Shown in pieces: positions 48,260 to 60,169 of a DNA stretch of 64,000 nt; the stretch's first letter is position 1; every line of letters starts with the position of its first letter. The translations under genes and the position numbers were made by a program. Origin of the DNA: Gordionus sp. m RMFG-2023 (lineage: Eukaryota > Nematomorpha > Gordioida > Chordodea > Parachordodidae); contig NC_088777.1 of NCBI RefSeq assembly GCF_954871325.1, positions 1,550,001-1,614,000 of the forward strand. The letters are read 5' to 3'. The notes beneath the pieces were generated by a model. It was given only the letters and a program-made list of their open reading frames with translations. It was not told the DNA's origin and ran no database searches.

Positions 48260-49440
48260 TAATTAATATTTGTAACAAATAACATATTATTATTTATAAT
48301 TTATTTAATATTTTATTTAAAAATATATAAATTTTATTGTATATAAAAAATCGTTTATCTATCTTCGATAAAGCGAAGGAAACATAATTGTTTGTCTTTG
48401 TCTTTGCTTTTGCTAATAAAAATGGCGGAATGCAAAAAGTATCAATTTTTCAAAAGATTTATTGTCCTTCTAAGAGCGGAAATGATAATTAGGTTTTTGT
48501 TCTTTTAATTCTCTAAGTTCCTAGAAAAAAAAGATTTAGAAAAATAAAATGGTTATATAATTTTACAGTTGTGCGTATATGATATTGGGTGGTTGCTATA
48601 AATGGCGCGAAATATGTTGGGGAATTGGAATGCATATCTGGCAAAAAAGGACCGGGAACGAACCGGAAATGAACATTTATAAATTCCTGAATCCTAATCG
48701 GGAATTAACCGATATATACCCAAATTGTGAAAAAAAAAATGGCGAACAAATTTTTAATTTTTGATTAGGTTTCTAACAGGTAATATTTGATTTAAAAAAA
48801 CAAATAACATCTGGAACTTTAAAAATAAATTTATTTTTTTTTGTGGAGTTAAATTTTACTGAAAATAACCATTTTCCTTAATTTAAATTTCAAATTAGCT
48901 TTCCGGGCTTAAAATTATTTCTATTTTAAATATGAATCTAACCGGAAATTCAAAAACCCTGCACCCGATCCTACTTGGAGCCCACTTTTGATCAAGTTTC
49001 CAGGGGCTTTTAGACCTTACCCGATCGACAATAGTTCTAAATTTTATGGACCCTTAGAAAACCACGAGTGTCTCTATGTAATATTTTACTAGAAATATAA
49101 CAGAGATTTTACTGTATTATACCCTTTTTGCCTTATAATCCTTGCATCTAAAAACAGTAATATTAAGCTTCTTTCCATAACATTCACCCGCCAAAAAATT
49201 TTTTCACGTTAATATGAAAACGTAGTATTGTGCAGTTATAATTACTATAAAATCCAGATTGTGGTATTCCAAGTCCCTAGATATGCCATAGAGCTGGGTC
49301 TTCACCCACACCATAGATTTTTCTTTACTGTCTGCCCTTCCCCCTGGAGGATATATTATAAATAGCACAACCCGTTCAGTGAACACGGAAGAAAACCTAG
49401 GGGAGTTATTATAACTCCACAAACTAAAAAACTTATTTGA
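48260..49440. other. Stretch with no supported gene
   Basis: Frames at 48579-48764 (+) and 49204-49422 (-) are open but match nothing I know and lack convincing splice contexts. It could contain the missing 3' exons of the minus-strand coiled-coil gene. Confidence 0.3.
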
Positions 49441-49451
49441 TGTAATAAAAC

Positions 49452-51468
49452 CTTTTTTAGGTGTTCGATCTCTTTTTCCAAGCTTTTAATCTTGATTTCG
49501 CTCGTTTCCAATTCTTTCGACAGGAAATGGTTGCTCTCTTTTTCCTCTTGGAGTAATTGATGCAACTATAATTTAAATAAACGCGATTATTAAACCGCTG
49601 ATTTATACTCTTCCGTAAGCAATTAAATATTAAGACACGCACAATTGTCCCATACAACTTAGACCTGCGTGCCATAAAATCGGCCGCTTTCAATTCTTGA
49701 CCACGCCGACGCCAAATAATGGTATCAGGTCGCCGCCGATGTAAAAATTTGGTGGCGTTGACGGTGTGATACAATATTTTAATAATATATTAAATATTAT
49801 ATATTATTAATTTATAGAAAGATTTAAAAAAAAAAATTTTTTTAAATAAATATTTACTTGCTATATAAAAATAAAAACGTTTGATTTGTTTTTAAAACAA
49901 GAAAACATAATTAAAAGTTTAGTTATTAGAATAAGTGACTTCTTAAAGAGGGAGAAAGGAAGAGATGGGAGGGAGGAAGTCAGGTTACCTCTGTTATTAG
50001 ATCAACAATTTATAAAAAAAACATAGGTTTGTTATTTATTTTTTGAAAAAAAACATTGTTTTTTTTCATTCCTAGTCTATATTTACAACAACAATATTGC
50101 TTACAAAAAGTAAATCAGCTGTGTGGGTAAAAGGTAGTTTTGTTAAAAGGCTCCTTTAAAGTCATTTTTTTAAAAATGGCTAACTCAATATTTCATCCAT
50201 AGGCAACCCTGAAGATTTTCTTCTTAGAAGGAACAAAGGTCTAGAATATCTGTTATCGAAATCCCGAGGCGCAGACAATATTGTCAGCCGTTTTCTAAAA
50301 ATCGGCTCAAAAACGAGTCGTTTAACAACACTAGGTATATATAAGAAAATGGAAGATTTGAAAATGATGTAATCAGATTTAAAAAATTGATGTTTAACTC
50401 TTTCAATTTCGTTTAAGTCATTCCTAAACGCTTCGTCCTCTGGTCTTGACGATATATTGGATACCATTTTGTGGTCAAACGGTGATTGGTCGCGGAAGAT
50501 GTCGAGTTCGTTTTCGTCCATAAAAATTTGCTTGCTCACGAAATCCCTGATCACTTTAGGTATGGTGTGACTCCTGGGAAAGAATTTCGGCGCAGATCTT
50601 TTGTCGCCGGAAGGACTAATTCCACTACTTCCGCTATTTTTACGGGATTCCGGGTCTCCGATTTCTGACACCTGATCGTGGTCGTCGGTTTCTGATTCAG
50701 GTTCTTCTGATATACTAGTTCTAAAAATTTATTATTCGTTCAAATTTTAGGGAAAGAAAAAGGAAAAGATATTAAGAAGCTCACATCTAGAAGTCTAGAA
50801 CTTATAAATCTTTCAAAAAAAAAGAGTAACTATATTTCTTAGATGAGAGAAACTTTAAAACAATGTCTTAGTCAAGGGTCTAACAGACAACCCCCTAAGC
50901 CGCTGCAAGCCGTATTTCTAGCTTGTGGTCTTAGGAGACCTAACGTTCGGAGAAGGGGTTTCCATAATAAATTCTAATTTTTTACCGAAAGCCACATCTT
51001 AGAATTGTTGTTTTTATAAGATTTATTTAATTTTTTCAAAAGAAAAGCGGAAAAACTATTAAAACGCTCCTCGAGAAAAAATAAGAATTTTTTTTTCTCC
51101 CTTAGAAATATTGAAAATGGGATTTATAAAATTTAAAAAATTTTCCCCCGATAAGTCCCAACCCTCCGAAAGTGAAAAAATAAATCATTTTTAAAAAAAA
51201 ATAAATCTATTTTATGACAAAGATAGAGTTTGAATTCAGAGCCCCGGCAAGTCGGCCCGAAGTCCAAACCGGTAAAATTCTAAAAAAAATAAATATTCGG
51301 GTGAGAAGTCGGGTTTAAAAAAAGGGGATGTTAAAATAAATCGCCAATAAAAAAATTTGACCTGGGGAATTGAGAATAGAAGCAATCAGGAATTTCGCAT
51401 TTTATTTTAACTTAATAATTTTGCAGGGATCATTTCAAGAAATTTCTAACCTAAATCATTAGTCCTTT

Positions 51469-51544
<76 letters not shown>

Positions 51545-53662
51545 TATGTCTAGTCTAGAGTGTTGGTTAATTAGCCGCCCATTTAGAGGATTTCATTTTA
51601 AGCTCAAAGTAAGGGGGTAAATTTTTATAACTTAATCTTCCCAAATGAGTTCTGGCGAGTTTTGTTCAGAATCGATTAATTTATAACACTTCAACTAATA
51701 ATCTATTAATTATATACTAATTTGGTTTAAGTTATTCGTGTTATAGAATTATTATTTTTTGATCTAATAATATTAGAATATAAAGGTGACCAATCAAAAT
51801 TATCGGGTGAGAAATAGCGGGAGATCCGCAATTTGGCGGGAATTTTAAATCACCCAATCCACTGCCAGTAATACATATTTTGGCGGGAGCGCTAAAAAAT
51901 ATATATAAACAGCAGGGTCTACTTTATGGCGGGATAGACGAGGAAAGTTTATTTATTTTATTTTTCAAAATATCGACTAATTTTATTTATAAATAATAAT
52001 TCATAATTTAAAAAACATAAATAAATAAAATAAACAACCAAATTAACCAATCAAAATTATTTTTAATAAAAAAACAACAAGCGCGCGATAGGGTAAATCC
52101 TTATTTAAGCCAATGAGGAATGATCAAGATTGTTATTTATTTTTTTCTTTTAAAAAAAGGGCGGGCCAACTTAAAAGCTATAACGGCCCATTGTACCCCT
52201 TTAGTTCACGGAAATTTTTTTTTGTAATACCTAGTGGATTCTTCCTTTACCCGGGGTTGAGGATGAGGAGTGATTAGAATTGGTATCGGGATTTTCTAAT
52301 TTATTTATTTATTTTTTTTTCAAAAAAAAAACAAAAATAAACAAAGATGTCGTTATAATGGATGATAAATAAGCCAACTCAAGGGAATCTACAATTCGAG
52401 GAAATTTTTTTAATTGGACCAAATATTGTTTAAAGTTGATCCAATAGGATTAAATGATATGGGTTTTTTTTTAAATGACGTCAAATCTGACAGGTCACGT
52501 GATTAAAATTTTTCCTAGAATCGGGAACCATTAATCATCTATAACAAAAATATTACGAGTTGTATATCCGAATCATCGATCACTTCTATTTCCGCTTCAG
52601 GATTTGCGTCCTAAATAAAAAAAAAATTAAATTTCTTAGTTTAATAATTTGAATGCCATTACCTAGAGTTACGATGCATTCCATTAAAAGTGTAAGTGTA
52701 TACCAATGAAAACAGCTGGGGACGCCATTTTGATTACCCGTATCATTCTTTAAAAAAATTTAAAACGAGAGGGCCATTTTATCTTGTCGCAAACTTTATT
52801 AAAGAATTGCCTGATATCATCGAGATGATAGAGTTATCGATTTAATGGTACGAGAATAATTGGTATATGGGTTACCAAAATGGCGGGTCCAGCTGATTGG
52901 CATTTTCAGCGAGGATTTCAGTTGCATTATTATGAATGTATTGTCAGTCTAGGTATGATTGTATGTCATTCAGGTTATACTCTTACTAGGTCAACACACA
53001 CACACACACACTGAAATAATTCCGGCAAAATCTTGTCCTTTAAAATTGAAAGAAGACTGGGAAAAGGAGGTCCTAAAAATGATTCCTGGGTTAATGAATA
53101 ACATATCTTGCCAACCTTTCAACCCCTCCCCACCTCCCTCACCTTTTACGAGTTAGGTCAATGTATATAATAACATAATAGTAGACATCTTGAATCGGTA
53201 TAACACGGGATACATTCTTAATTATAGATTCTGTTACTTTCTCGTTACATTCTTTCTTTTTTTTTACTCCGTTTCTTTTCTTATAAAAATAGTTATCAAA
53301 TATTTACCTTTCTTTTATAAACATTTCTAATTTTTTTTTAGTAATATTCTTTCCCAATAAATTTGATAACAAATGTACTTTATATAACTCAACCTTAATA
53401 ATTTCTCTTTTTTTTTTACGATAAATATATACTATAATCTCTTAAATTATAATTCTATTCTAACGAAGATTTCTATCCTGTCTGGAATATATTACAATCA
53501 TATTTACTATATTTAAATATTTATATTTTAAACCGCCATTTCTTCGATCTCTTTGTCCCCTTCGGCATCCATATCCGCAGAATTCTCGGAATAAAGACCG
53601 GTGCATTTCCGTTTTTCCCTCATATTCCTTCGTCTAGCGGCACCCAATCTACTAGAACTCAT
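49452..53662 (-). CDS. Unrecognised gene with acidic N-terminal region and coiled-coil (partial model)
   Basis: Proposed exons in transcript order are 53534-53662, 52546-52610, 50399-50720 and 49452-49565. They are phase-compatible (0, 2, 0) with donors GTTTAA, GTTATA, GTTAAA and GTTTTA, like those of the confirmed genes. The product, about 210 residues so far, starts MSSSRLGAARRRNMREKRK (basic). It becomes acidic (AEIEVIDDSD; EEPESETDDHD), then Ser-rich, then contains PKVIRDFVSKQIFMDENELD. The last exon is a coiled-coil (LHQLLQEEKESNHFLSKEL, SLEKEIEHLKK). Basic-acidic-coiled-coil order would suit a nuclear or scaffold protein, but I do not recognise it. No stop codon was found, so 3' exons remain unidentified. 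A GC-richer patch at 49660-49770 is not placed. Exons 3 and 4 are the best supported. Confidence 0.45.
50134..50335. repeat. Family A hAT MITE copy in an intron of the coiled-coil gene
   Basis: It runs from 'agttttgttaaaaggctcc' to 'gagtcgtttaacaacacta', with interior 'gaagattttcttcttagaag' and 'aaatcccgaggcgcag'. It closely resembles the copy at 45483. Confidence 0.8.
51466..51546 (+). repeat. (TTTC)n microsatellite
   Basis: About 19 units. Confidence 0.95.
51790..51940 (+). promoter_or_regulatory. Cluster of E2F-like sites with CCAAT and TATA-like sequence
   Basis: TTTGGCGGGAA (51832-51842), TTTTGGCGGG (51878-51887) and TTATGGCGGG (51924-51933) match the E2F/DP consensus core GGCGGGA in the same orientation. 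CCAAT lies at 51790-51794 and TATATAAA at 51902-51909. GC-rich cores like these stand out in the AT-rich background. No plus-strand gene is recognised downstream. The cluster lies within the minus-strand gene's intron 50721-52545, so its target is unknown. Confidence 0.35.
52656..52970 (+). repeat. MITE family C copy
   Basis: It starts 'attacctagagttacgatgc', carries 'aacagctggggacgccattt' and 'aaagaattgcctgatatcat', and ends with 'accaaaatggcgggtccagc' and 'gtcagtctaggtatgattg' plus 'tatgtcatt'. It sits in the same orientation as the copies at 24957 and 59645. Confidence 0.82.
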
Positions 53663-53699
53663 TTTTGAATGAATCGGAATTTACGATCTCGGGATTATA

Positions 53700-54300
53700 A
53701 TCTTCTTTTTACAACAAGAATGAATGTATTTTCTTTGAAAAAACAAATATATCCTCTTTTTTTTACATTACAGATTTAACCATAATTATAAATTAATTAT
53801 TAAAATAATTTTCTTTTTGATTAAAAGTTAAATTTATGACTTAATTAATTTTAAAAAACTTTTTTTAAAAAAACAATTCTTATTCAGATTGACATTAAAA
53901 TATTATTATAATATCCTTATCATAAATTATAACTATATAAAATTTTAATTTTAAGTGTAGGGACTTTTTTTTGCTTGAGAAAATGATTTATTATTGCTAA
54001 TTATTCTATATATATTTCGGTAATCCTTTTGTGAAAATTTAGAGTCCAATGTTTGAGAATGAGGAATTTTATATATTTTTTTAAAATTATAAACGAAAAA
54101 AAAAATTTATTTATGTCAAAAAAAATATTTATTTAATTTCATTTAAAAAAATATTAATTATTTAATAAATAATAAAGAAAACAGCTGTATTTAAAAAAAA
54201 AATTAAAAAATTGGAGTTTTTTATTAATCATTTTTTTCGGGGAAGATGACATAAAATCTCTTGAGGAAGCATATGAATGAATGTTTTAAAAAAATGGTTA
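53700..54300. other. AT-rich stretch, no gene seen
   Basis: Over 80 percent A/T by eye with homopolymer runs. It lies upstream of the candidate minus-strand start at 53662 and could hold its promoter. Confidence 0.4.
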
Positions 54301-54305
54301 ATCTT

Positions 54306-54391
54306 CCTCTTCTCTTCTCTTCTCTTCTCTTCTCTTCTCTTCTCTTCTCTTCTCTTCTCTTCTCTTCTCTTCTCTTCTCTTCTCTTCTCTT
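54306..54391 (+). repeat. (CTCTT)n microsatellite
   Basis: About 17 pentanucleotide units, pyrimidine only. Confidence 0.95.
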
Positions 54392-54454
54392 TCAGGAGTG
54401 GCAAGAATTAAGTATCGTTATACTACCTAACACTTTTAGTCTACTAATAAAACA

Positions 54455-54640
54455 TGCTTAGTCTATATTTTTATAATCCAGAAAATATTCTAATCAATCT
54501 TCAAGTTGAAACTCAACTTTAGAAGCCTTGATTCAATTTTTTTTACAGTCTAAAAGCCCTGACTAAGAGCCACCACAATAGAGAGATGGGTCAAAGTCAG
54601 GATAATTTTATCAACAACACCACTTAACAAAAATTAGCTC
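54455..54640. repeat. hAT-like MITE, family B copy
   Basis: It shares 'taatcaatcttcaagttga', 'cttgattcaatttttttt' and 'accacaatagagagatgggt' with the copies at 1660 and 56721. The right end is a variant 'atcaacaacaccactt'. Confidence 0.65.
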
Positions 54641-54699
54641 GAATTTTAATGTTTGTTTTGCTTAATTACGTAAAGAAATTGATATTATATTATTAAAGA

Positions 54700-54795
54700 T
54701 ATGCAAAAGTAGGTCCGACCCGTGCCCGGCCCTGAATGAGCTTCGGGCCGGATTTTTTAGGGTTCGGGCTAGGATGGGCCAAGGCCGGATGCATA
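54700..54795. repeat. Family D GC-rich repeat fragment
   Basis: It starts 'agatatgcaaaagtaggtcc', has 'cccgtgcccggccc' and 'cgggccggatttttt', and ends 'gcatatcactagtt'. Its inverted ends (TAG.GATATGCA) fit the family D termini. Confidence 0.6.
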
Positions 54796-55080
54796 TCACT
54801 AGTTATTATAACTCGATTATTAGATTTATAGATGATTTAGTGCTTAAAAAAAAATGATGATAAAACTCTCTAAGATATTACTTTTTTTTAAAAAAAAATT
54901 AAAATAATTAGAAATATAAATGGATAGCAGCACAAATGTTGGATTCATTTTCTACCTAAGAAGATCGATAGAAATTATAATGATTGATTTATAAAATGAA
55001 AAGAAAAAGGAAAATTAAAAAAAGTGAGAAATTTAAAAAGCGTTTATATGTGTTTTTTCCGGCAATGTGTTATTTTTTAC

Positions 55081-55254
55081 TAGAGATCAGCAAAAGTAGG
55101 CCCGGCCAGTACCATGCCCGAACCCGGTTCGAACGGGTTTTGGGCCGGGTCTACTCTTTTTTAAGAGAATTCGGGCCGGGTCGGGTCGGGCCTTGAAATT
55201 TTTTTTAAATATATCTAAATTTATCAATTTTATGTTGAATTTTTTACGTAAAAT

Positions 55255-55352
<98 letters not shown>

Positions 55353-55507
55353 TTTCTTTCTATTTTCTTATGTATCGTTTATTTTGAGTAATTGTAAAAA
55401 ATTAATTTCTATATTTAAATAAATTCAGGCTGGGCCGGGCAAAACTTTATAAAAAAAATTTAGGGTCGGGTCGGGTTTGAGAAATTAGGCCCGAGTGCAG
55501 GTCACTA
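55081..55507. mobile_element. Family D element, near complete, with internal (TTTC)n expansion
   Basis: The left end is TAGAGATCAGCAAAAGTAGG and the right end, inverted, is TAGTGACCTGCACTCGGGCC. Inside are 'gggccgggtcgggtcgggcc' and 'gggtcgggtcgggttt'. A (TTTC)n array at 55256-55352 sits near the middle. Flanking 8-mers TTTTTTAC and ATTTGTAC match at 6 of 8 positions, compatible with a worn hAT duplication. Confidence 0.65.
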
Positions 55508-55957
55508 ATTTGTACCGCTTTAAATCGTTTTTTGAGCGCGTTTTTAGAAAATTTTAAAAATCTGATTTTGCCGCAGGTGCATGCCGCCATGTTTGGAATA
55601 TCTACCTTACGAGATTCAGATAATTTTTCCCATGAACTTTTAAACATATCAATCCATCATTTTTTTTAAAAAGAAAAAAAATTCGGTAATATTCATCGAC
55701 TTTTTTTTTTACTATTTATTAGAGTCGTTAAAAGATACTTTTTAAATGGATTTAGATGTAGATAAATTGTCTAAAATAATATCTAGATACAGATACTTTA
55801 ATCAAAAATTTATCTAGATACAGATACAGACAACTTAGAACGTAGAAAATCCAATGGTGATTTTCAAAATATTTACAAATTTTTAATAATGTCTAATTTT
55901 AACCCCGGTAAAATGTATATTCCATACCCTAAAATTTTCTGATTATTTATTTTTTCC

Positions 55958-56156
55958 TAGTGTTGTTAAAGGGCCCTAACTCATTGTTTTAGCCAAAATA
56001 AATATTGGCTATGGGCCCTAGACATTTTTTTGCTGGGTGATAGATTGCGAAACCTTAGAGCCATCTATGATAGTAAAATCTTCAGAGATTTTGCCTAATA
56101 TAATTTATATGGATAAAATATTGAGTTCACCGTTATACAGCCATTTAACTACACTA
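55958..56156. repeat. Family A hAT MITE copy
   Basis: It runs from 'tagtgttgttaaagggccc' to 'atttaactacacta', with interior 'gagccatctatgatagtaaa' and 'aaaatattgagttcaccgtt'. Confidence 0.72.
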
Positions 56157-56720
56157 AATTCCCCCCCAACTTTTAATATTCGGTCTAGAATTGGAGGGCG
56201 CCACTTGCGCAAATGTTTAAAATGAGAAGAAAAAAAATCAACATTAAAAGGTTATATAAATTAAAATATCGGTTAAAAATGTTATATTTGAATCAATTTT
56301 TGACAATTAAAACTTTTTGGCAAAGAATTAATATTTTTTTTTTAAATCTAGTTTTTTATATTTATATATACATATATGTCGTAAAGGGTTTTTGGGTATC
56401 TCTCAATTTTAAATCATTTACTAAGGGTGATTAACTTGGATTTTAAAAATCTGAATTTACAGGAATTGAAATTCCAGTGTAGAGTTATTTATCCTATGAA
56501 TTTCAGCCAATTTCAGCGGTAGACATTTTATAGTATTTTTTAATTTATAATGAAAAATCCATATAAAAATTAATATAAATTAGAAGTACTTCTGAAGTTC
56601 GTGGTAGAATTGTTTGAAATTTACAGTTGAGGGTACTCTATCCATGCTAGAATACAATTCCGGTTAAATCAGATTCCGAATTCCCAAGGAATCCAAATCC
56701 CAATACGACATATATATTGG

Positions 56721-56908
56721 TAGTGTTGTTAAACTACCTAACTCTTAATCGACTCTAAGACAGCGTAGCCATGATTTTAACCAAAATATTCCAATCAATC
56801 TTCATGTTAAGAGGCCTCAACTTAGAGGCTTAATTCAATTTTTTAGGCTAAAAGCTTGAACTTAAGCCACAATAGAGATGGTCAAAGTGAGGTAATTTAA
56901 CAACACTA
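56721..56908. mobile_element. hAT-like MITE, family B, best copy
   Basis: The ends are TAGTGTTGTTAAACTACC and, inverted, TAGTGTTGTTAAATTACC. The interior is shared with copies at 1660 and 54455. Flanking 8-mers TATATTGG and TATATTTG agree at 6 of 8 positions. The termini are those of family A, but the interior is unrelated. Confidence 0.75.
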
Positions 56909-57186
56909 TATATTTGGGAATGAATAAGTTTATTATCCACTTCTAACTCAAAAATTTTGAAGAAAAAAAAGGTTTTGGATATCTGGCTTAGAGGCAATAT
57001 TATTCCTGCTAAAATATTGAGTTAAGATTATATATTTTTTATAAGAAAATTTTTAATCTTTTTTTTTGTTGTTGAATATTTTCAAAGTTTCCATTAAATA
57101 ATTTGCTGTTTTTTTAGTTATATTTTATAAATTTTGGTTGTTTTTTTCCTGTTTTTTTTTGTATCCTACCATCTCTCATCTTTACG

Positions 57187-57285
57187 AGAAGCTAATGTTC
57201 TTAAAAGGTTCGATTTAAGCCAATTTTTAACAACGGCTAACTTAATATTTTAACCTAACCAAAAAAAAAAATTCTTTCTTTCTTT

Positions 57286-57384
<99 letters not shown>

Positions 57385-57492
57385 ATTTGTACCACCTATG
57401 AGGAATTAAGGCTTACATAATATTTTTCCTAATAAAATATTGAGTTAGCCGTTTTAAAAAAAATCGTCTCAAATTTAGCTGCGTTTTTGATG
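57187..57492. repeat. Family A hAT MITE carrying a large (TTTC)n array
   Basis: The left half ('gctaatgttcttaaaaggtt', 'aacggctaacttaatatttt') and right half ('gtaccacctatgaggaatta', 'aaatattgagttagccgttt') are separated by a (TTTC)n array at 57274-57383 that replaces the usual middle. Confidence 0.75.
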
Positions 57493-57718
57493 CAATTAAA
57501 AAAAATACAATGGTTGCATGCCATATATGAAATAACGTATCAAATGAATCATTATTTTTGATATAATTTGTAACCCCCTAAAAATAGCTTTAACTTTTAA
57601 GTAAAACAAAGAAATGGTGTAAAATACTGCAATATTTTAAGCAATTCTGAACTGCAAGCAATGCAGAAAGCTTAGACTTTTCAATTAAAATAATAACGAT
57701 GGACGGAATTATGTATAT

Positions 57719-58003
57719 TAGTGATCTGCATCGGTCCTAATTCTTCAACCCCGGCCCGAGCCCCAAAAAAGTTTGCCCGCCAGGCCCGGTTAGAACCCAA
57801 ATTTATTTAAATATGGAAATTAATTTTTATGATTACTAAAAATAAAAGATTCCAAGGCCCGACCCCCGACCCAGCTCGAATTCTCTGAAAAAATATTCGA
57901 CCCGACCCGGCCCTAATTCTCTGAAAAAATATTCGACCCGACCCGGCCCGAATTCTCTGAAAAAATATCCGACCCGACCCGGCCCGAACTCGATCATTAT
58001 ACA
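57719..58003. repeat. Family D element, right-truncated, with internal triplication
   Basis: It starts TAGTGATCTGCATCGGTCC. Three direct copies of an approximately 40-base unit ('aattctctgaaaaaatatt', 'cgacccgacccggccc') lie at about 57875-57990. The right terminus is not seen. Confidence 0.65.
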
Positions 58004-58374
58004 AAAAACTTAAAATTCGTACTATGAAATTTTAAGTTTACCTGCTTAAGGAACTAGAATTAAATATATTAGCTAGATATAAATATCTCACGCCAGCAGT
58101 TAGACAATTATTTAGAAAATATATATAGTTGTATCTTTTTTTATTAATAATTTAATGCCTGCTTTAAAAAAAAAAAGGATAATACGCAACCTGGCTCATA
58201 TCTACCCTGGGGTCTTCGCAAGAAAATTGTTTTATCGTTTAAAAGAAAATTTGTCTGAAAGAATTTATTAGTTGAGGTTACCATAACATATATAAGAAGC
58301 ATTTTTAAGCATCTTATTAAATATATACACTTTAAAAGAATTATATGGAGTAGTTGATATAAAATGGCTTCACT

Positions 58375-58575
58375 TGTACAGATTTTTTTTAAAAAAACGG
58401 CTAACTTCAGTTATTTTGTCCAGAAAACATATTATTACGCGAGTTTTAAAGATTTTGCTCAGCACGAAGGTTTGAGAACATCTTAGTAGCAGAAATCTAG
58501 AGTTCTAGGTTCGACCAAATATATTTCTGGCTAAATATACTAATCGGCTCAACTTGAACGAGCGGTTTTAGCGTC
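58375..58575. repeat. Family A hAT MITE copy (worn)
   Basis: It contains 'aaacggctaacttcag', 'ttacgcgagttttaaagatt' and 'aatcggctcaacttgaacga'. The terminal bases are lost on both sides. Confidence 0.55.
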
Positions 58576-58720
58576 GACCAATCAAGACACGCCACGTAAA
58601 AAAACTTAAAAAACTTAATTTTGTAATTTTAATACGCGCAAGAGTGAGCGTTTTAGCGTCGACCAATCAAGACACGCCACAAAAAAAACATAATTTTGTA
58701 ATTTTAATATGCGCAAGTTA
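58560..58720 (+). promoter_or_regulatory. Tandemly duplicated CCAAT-containing segment upstream of the BTB gene
   Basis: An approximately 84-base unit containing 'tagcgtcgaccaatcaagac' and 'acgccac' occurs twice. CCAAT boxes lie at 58578-58582 and 58663-58667, i.e. 377 and 292 bases before the ATG at 58955. Each unit ends with 'aattttaatacgcgcaag' or a one-base variant. The position fits a proximal promoter; that it acts as one is inferred. Confidence 0.4.
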
Positions 58721-58954
58721 ATAACGTATTTTATACAATTAATTTTTTTTTTTGATACAAAACATAGAAACAATTATTCGATGACAAAAATTTATAATGA
58801 TATCATTATTTACATTCATTTATTTATTTTCCAAAAAAAACAAAATATATATAGTTTTTTTTTTAGTTTTTTATTTTTCAAAATTTACCTAAAATCGTTT
58901 GATATCAAAAAATAAAAAACAATCGTTGTTTTTTTTTAATTTTTCTTTTTATAT

Positions 58955-59524
58955 ATGATGGGCTTTACCGATGTAGACCCTACGCCGGTTAAAAACATGG
59001 TCACCGAATCGCGCCCCGGCTTGACGAGCGAAGATTCCGCCAATAATAGCGATACCATCGGTCATAACCGGGTGATGGGAGTGATACCCAGCACACTCCC
59101 CGATAATTCTTTTCAATCTCGATTGCAAGAAATATTCAAGGATCTTTGGAACGGGAGCAATATAAAGGCGGGGGATCTGGAGGTTTTACTGACCACGCCG
59201 AATACCGCGGAGGACGAGGAGGAAAACGACGAGCGCCAGGCGGAGCCTACTCCGATGCGGAATTTTGGTAGTAGCAGTAATAAAGTCAACACGGTGCGAT
59301 TCAAGGTTCACTCTTTGCTCCTTTTCAGCAAGTCCAAGTATTTCCGGGAAAACGTATTCGAAAAGAATGAGCACAGCATAGCTCTGGACAGGACGACGAA
59401 TTATGATAGGCGCGGCGCAGCAGAGCCGGAAGTAGACTCTACCGACGTTTCGAAGATTGAAAATATGCTCACGAAATACGAACCAATCATGTTGCCCCTC
59501 GAAGTGACCCACGAAGCTTTTAAA
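58955..59524 (+). CDS. BTB/POZ-domain protein, 5' coding exon (190 codons)
   Basis: The frame opens with ATGATG and runs in GC-rich, codon-like sequence to a donor GTAAAT at 59525. After a polar N-terminal tail, the pattern LWNGSNIKAGDLEVLL, then an acidic insert (EDEEENDERQ), then VRFKVHSLLLFSKSKYFREN and finally LEVTHEAFK matches the BTB fold: the first strands, the H..(L)..S.YF core, and the 'F..LL' helix start, which would continue in the next exon. BTB proteins dimerise and often act as Cullin-3 adaptors or transcription cofactors, but the subfamily here is not recognisable. A phase-0 continuation may begin at 59968 (acceptor ttgttgcag, SLKRFSGSSNKTFLRI), its end being unclear in a GT repeat at 60048. 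The satellite array downstream would then be intronic. Confidence 0.6.
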
Positions 59525-59644
59525 GTAAATTTATAACGCTAGAAATGTAAAACTTGTTCAATAGATTTTTCATATTTTCCTGCCTTTTCATTGCTTCCTT
59601 ATAAACCTTTATTTTTAAATTTTTTTTTTATTAAAACATAAAAA

Positions 59645-59923
59645 AATACCTAGACTGACCGATGCATTCATTAAAGGTGTTCATCAATGAAAACAGCTGA
59701 TGACGCCATTTTGATTACCCTTTAAAACGAGATGCCAATTTATTTCTATGTCTTGACGCAAACTTTATTAAAGAATTGCCTGATCATCGAGATAAGGAAA
59801 CAAAAGAGAATATTTACTACATGTGTTACCAAAATGGCGGGTTCAGCTGATTTCCAATTCAACTACACTTTCAAGTGTATTATTATGAAATGCATCGTCA
59901 GTCTAGGTATCATTATATGTCAT
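59645..59923 (+). repeat. MITE family C copy
   Basis: The ends are 'atacctagactgaccgatgc' and 'gcatcgtcagtctaggtatc', then 'attatatgtcatt'. The arms include 'aaaacagctgatgacgccat' and 'ccaaaatggcgggttcagc'. It lies between the BTB exon and the candidate second exon, 45 bases before that acceptor. Confidence 0.85.
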
Positions 59924-60169
59924 TGGGGGGGGGGGGGTAAATATTTACCCTTCATTTTTTGTTGCAGAGTTTGAAACGCTTCTCAGGATCTTCTAACAAG
60001 ACTTTTTTGAGAATCGCTCCTAAAATCCTAAATCTTATTTTTTTTTGTGTGTGTGTGTGTGTAAATAACTTTTGCGATTTTAACGCACAAATTACTTTTT
60101 TAAAAAAAAACCTTTAAAAAAAATTTATTTTTATTCCTTATATTTTTCTGATATAAATACAGAATTATA

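Noticed and set aside
49204-49422. A 72-codon minus-strand frame as a further exon of the coiled-coil gene
   Set aside because: There is no acceptor in a matching phase and no convincing composition; it was left unassigned.
59113-59512. Minus-strand frames of 63 and 108 codons
   Set aside because: They are shadows of the BTB exon on the opposite strand.
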